Below, in pieces: positions 61,101 through 64,000 of a stretch of 64,000 bases of DNA. The stretch lies in NCBI GenBank assembly GCA_004009845.1, contig RMBW01000010.1, forward strand, positions 248,001-312,000, read 5' to 3'. The notes under the pieces were generated by a model that saw only the letters and a program-made list of their open reading frames with translations, was not told the origin of the DNA and made no database searches. This stretch comes from Davidsoniella eucalypti (lineage: Eukaryota > Ascomycota > Sordariomycetes > Microascales > Ceratocystidaceae). The position numbers were made by a program, and so were the translations under genes. The first letter of the stretch is position 1; the number at the start of each line of letters is the position of its first letter.

Positions 61101-62601
61101 AGATGATGAAAAGAAGGTGAGCTCACTGAAGGAGGATCTTGCTCGTAGACAGTCTCAAGTTGGCAGTCTCGAAGAAGAGCTTCGCTCCGTCAAGGAGAAA
61201 CATGCCTCTTTGCATCAGAAGTATACTGCCCTGGATAGCGTGTTCCAAGTACGCACCGAGAAGGCCAAGGACCTCACCAAACGTATCTACACCCAAAATG
61301 ACCGCCTTGTGCGCCTCCTGGAAAGACTTGGTTTCATTGTAACTCGCGATGGCCCGACCATGACAGTCCAGCGCATCCCTCGCGCGGAGCGATCGACGGC
61401 CCAGCTTATCAACCTTTCCGAAAACTCCGAGAGCCCATCCATGGCGCGTCAAGGCTCAACATTGACCAGCAAGAGCGGACTAGAGGGCGAGGATCTAGAG
61501 CAAATCTACTGGATGAACAACGGGGACGCTCAGGCCGAAGCCGAGCGGTACACCACCTTCATCAACTCACTGGGTGGCTTTGACATGGAGACATTCACTG
61601 AGACTGTGTACCGCCGACTCAAGGACGTTGAGCACGTAGCTCGAAAGTTCCAGAGGGACTCTCGCATGCACCGCGACAAGGCGCATACGATGCAAAAGGA
61701 AGCGCACGAAAAGATTGCTTTTAAGAACTTCAAGGAAGGCGATCTTGCCCTGTTCCTCCCTACCCGTAACCAGAGCGCGGGAGCCTGGGCAGCATTCAAC
61801 GTTGGCTTCCCGCACTACTTTCTGCGCGAGCAAGATTCCCACCGACTACGAACCCGCGAATGGCTCGTTGCCCGCGTCTCACGCATCCAAGAGCGCGTTG
61901 TTGACCTGTCAAAGAGCCTGCAAAACACCAACGGCGATGGAGAATCTGTCAACGATGAGGAAAACGACAACCCGTTCCAGCTCTCTGACGGTCTTCGCTG
62001 GTACCTGATCGACGCCCACGAAGATAAGCCTGGAGCGCCCTCTACGCCCGGGATCGCCAAGTCGACCGTAGCCAGTGCTAAGGTTTCGGTTGTGGCAGAC
62101 ATGAACACCCACCCAGCGCTTTCGATTAAGGACAAGAGACGCTCTGCTATCTCCGCCGGCATCGAAGGCGTCAGCAAGACTCTGTCACGCAGCCTAGAGA
62201 GCCGACGTAGCAGCAACAGCTCGCGCAAGGCACTGCCGTTCGTTGGCAGCAGTACTAGTGTTGCTCTACTAAAGGGCACGGCGTTAGCCAGCGAGACGAA
62301 CTCGATTCGGGCATCGACGACACCGCCGGGCGTGTCTTCACCGTTGGCTGTCACGGCACAGAGTGCGGATGACACGGATACGAACGATAACACCGGTAAT
62401 GATCAAAGCGGCGGCAATGGTAACAACAACGGTAACCCAAGTAGAAACAGCAACAATACCACTACTACCGGTAACGATCAGGTGATCGATGACGACTCGT
62501 CTCGGCCGACTACGTCGAACGGAGACGGCACTGCCAACGGAAGCAAATCTTCCAGAGCTGCTGAGGTACGCGAAGCGATCGATTCTCTCATGGGCCCTTG
62601 A
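58101..62601 (+). CDS. ATG11: Autophagy scaffold Atg11
   Basis: Scaffold for selective autophagy, linking cargo receptors to the phagophore assembly site. Exons 58101-58171 and 58404-62601 give 1422 residues; the 232 nt intron joins EPTLFS to LDDFKKWASDTTH in frame (GTAAGT donor, CAATAG acceptor). The N-terminus (MSALVVFVAHSGSKF) is the ubiquitin-like start of the family. An Atg17-like helical region covers about 120-440, long coiled coils about 520-990, and the C-terminal Atg11 (claw) domain about 1070-1200 with GGFDMETFTETVYRRLKDVE, FKEGDLALFLPTR and WAAFNVGFPHYFL. The last 200 residues are Ser/Thr/Asn/Gly-rich and disordered. An ATG 13 bp upstream opens an overlapping 14-codon frame. Length is close to the family's usual 1200-1450. 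Confidence 0.93.
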
Positions 62602-64000
62602 ACCAGAACAGAAAGAAAACAAGAAAAGTTAGAAACTCATGGATCAATTCATTCACCTTTCGCTTTTTCTGTCCTGGCTCTTTGGTTTCTTTGCTGCTTT
62701 TTGTTCAGTTGTCTATCATCATCCCCTGCTCCTCTCTCTTTTGTCTCTTTAGATGTAATTTCCAGGTGATTTATTGGTGGCTTTTTATCTTTTCTTTTCT
62801 ATTTTTTTTTCTTCATTTTTCATGTGGAACCGCGTTACTGATTCTTGATTTCCTTTGCTTTTCGTTTTATTTAGCTTTCATCAAACTCTGTATCGCAACC
62901 CAGCCCTAAAAGCACCGCTGTAGAGCCTCTATTGATGGCTCAATATGCTCTCTAAGCAGTGAAGAAGTCCCTTCTCTCCTCTAACCTTATTTATCCCTAT
63001 CACTTCTTATCTTTCTACTACCCATATACTTGCTCTCGAGTCTTCTTTTTTTCACTTCTTTATTTCACTTGATCTCTATTCTTTTTATTGCCGACCTGCC
63101 TTGCTCTTATCTTTTCCCTTTTGGTTTCTTACACACGATAGACTTGTTCATCCTTTTCTGTTTCATTCATTTTGTTTTTCACCCAAGGCCTCTAGATCAA
63201 GATTTTTTTCTTGGTCTCAAAACATACCGGCCTTCCTCCTTGTTTGCTCTATTGCTTATTGAAGTTTATACTTCTATATTGTTGTCAGGATTTATCGTTA
63301 CATATTTTGTGCACAGGTTCAGTGGTCTGTTGAAGTGCAAAGCATTATATTTTCTTTCTATAATCGTAGGTATGGAGTTTTGTGCGCTTATTTATATTTA
63401 TCATATCTTATTTACCACATTATTATCTTTGTCTTGTATAAGTGGGTTGAGAATTTTAAGGGTTTGCTTTTCTTATGTTTTACTTTTGATCAGATTCGAC
63501 CACACTAGTTTGATTTTTACAATTTCCTTTTTTTTTTTCATCATTCGTTTTTATTTTTCTACATTTTATTTACTCGTATTTCATTTGTTATTTTATAGCT
63601 TGGGCATATGTTTTCTAGTCTCTTGATTTTAGATTTCATAATAGCAGGGGGAAAAAGAGCCACAGGAAAGAAAGAAAAGGATATAATATAAACTTGACAA
63701 TGTTTTCTATAATAAATAGCATCTCGCTTATTAACATATGTGTATGCAGGAGGCAAGCAACATATACTTCTGGATTAGTAGTTGTCAATACCACAACAAG
63801 AAACTATCATACATGGAATCTAGACGTTGTACACTTTGAGAATCGTAGTCGGTCATTCCAAGTTGCCCCCTGTTTTCTACTTGATGGCGTTTGATCTAAT
63901 GTTTTTGGTTCCTCATCGATATGTATAGAATTATGTTCTGTCATCAAACAACTGAATATCGGCTTTTGTCGTCTTATGTGCCACCTGAGAAGCGGATGGT
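62602..64000. other. ATG11 3' flank to window end
   Basis: Very T-rich, with CTTTT and TTTTTTT runs. A 198-codon hydrophobic frame (63030-63626) follows directly from the T content (Phe, Leu, Ile, Ser codons) and lacks an early ATG, so it is not called. The last 300 bases hold nothing recognisable. Confidence 0.5.

Noticed and set aside
63030..63626. 198-codon hydrophobic reading frame
   Set aside because: Its Phe/Leu/Ile/Ser content follows from T-rich DNA downstream of ATG11; it does not begin with ATG and has no recognisable pattern.
1..64000. tRNA, rRNA, CRISPR, telomere or intact transposon
   Set aside because: No tRNA B-box with a matching cloverleaf, no rRNA core, no spaced repeats, no TTAGGG arrays and no transposase or reverse-transcriptase frame was recognised by eye.

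Overview
The window looks like nuclear DNA of a filamentous ascomycete (Pezizomycotina). The evidence is short spliceosomal introns (mostly 50-260 nt) with CTAAC/CTGAC-type branch sites and GTAAGT-like donors, an ARID-containing Rsc9, a 17.8 kDa-type complex I subunit (absent from Saccharomyces), a CENP-H family protein, a two-domain Glo1 and a 1.4 kb-codon Atg11. I could not fix the class. No rRNA, tRNA, CRISPR array, intact transposon or biosynthetic cluster was recognised.

I rebuilt the gene models by hand from reading frames, splice sites and family conservation. Left to right: RSC9 (-), a Rec114-like meiotic protein (+), a methionine-R-sulfoxide reductase (-), an unrecognised short protein with an AT-hook-like tail (+), glyoxalase I (-), a CNNM/Mam3-type DUF21-CBS membrane protein (+), the Lsb3/Ysc84 SYLF-SH3 protein (-), the Golgi SNARE Sft1 (+), an Age2-type ArfGAP (-), a decayed ankyrin-repeat gene (-), the sterol 3-ketoreductase Erg27 (+), an FLVCR-like (SLC49) major facilitator (-), a gene-poor stretch with a tiny MGC-start protein and eroded coding remnants, ribosomal protein uS19/Rps15 (+), complex I 17.8 kDa subunit (-), the BiP exchange factor Sil1 (+), a serine-rich small protein (+), an eight-exon unknown protein (-), the HMG-box protein Nhp6 (-), CENP-H (-) and Atg11 (+).

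The genes are mostly housekeeping and independent: chromatin and kinetochore (Rsc9, Nhp6, CENP-H), meiosis (Rec114-like), redox and detoxification (MsrB, Glo1), secretion (Sft1, Age2, Sil1), actin/endocytosis (Lsb3), sterols (Erg27), respiration (17.8 kDa subunit), translation (Rps15) and selective autophagy (Atg11). They alternate in strand, with divergent pairs sharing promoters (RSC9/REC114, LSB3/SFT1, AGE2/ERG27, 17.8 kDa/SIL1, CENP-H/ATG11) and tight convergent pairs. Gene density is uneven: 30-34 kb, 44-49 kb and 49.5-56 kb are gene-poor, richer in TACATA-like simple sequence, and hold the remnants.

I found no convincing multi-gene novel system. The most interesting items are an unusual GC-AG intron in ERG27, a 59-residue protein with an N-myristoylation/palmitoylation start and a glycine-cysteine end, an eight-exon unknown protein, eroded ankyrin and unknown gene remnants, and splice/stop arrangements that could give alternative protein ends.
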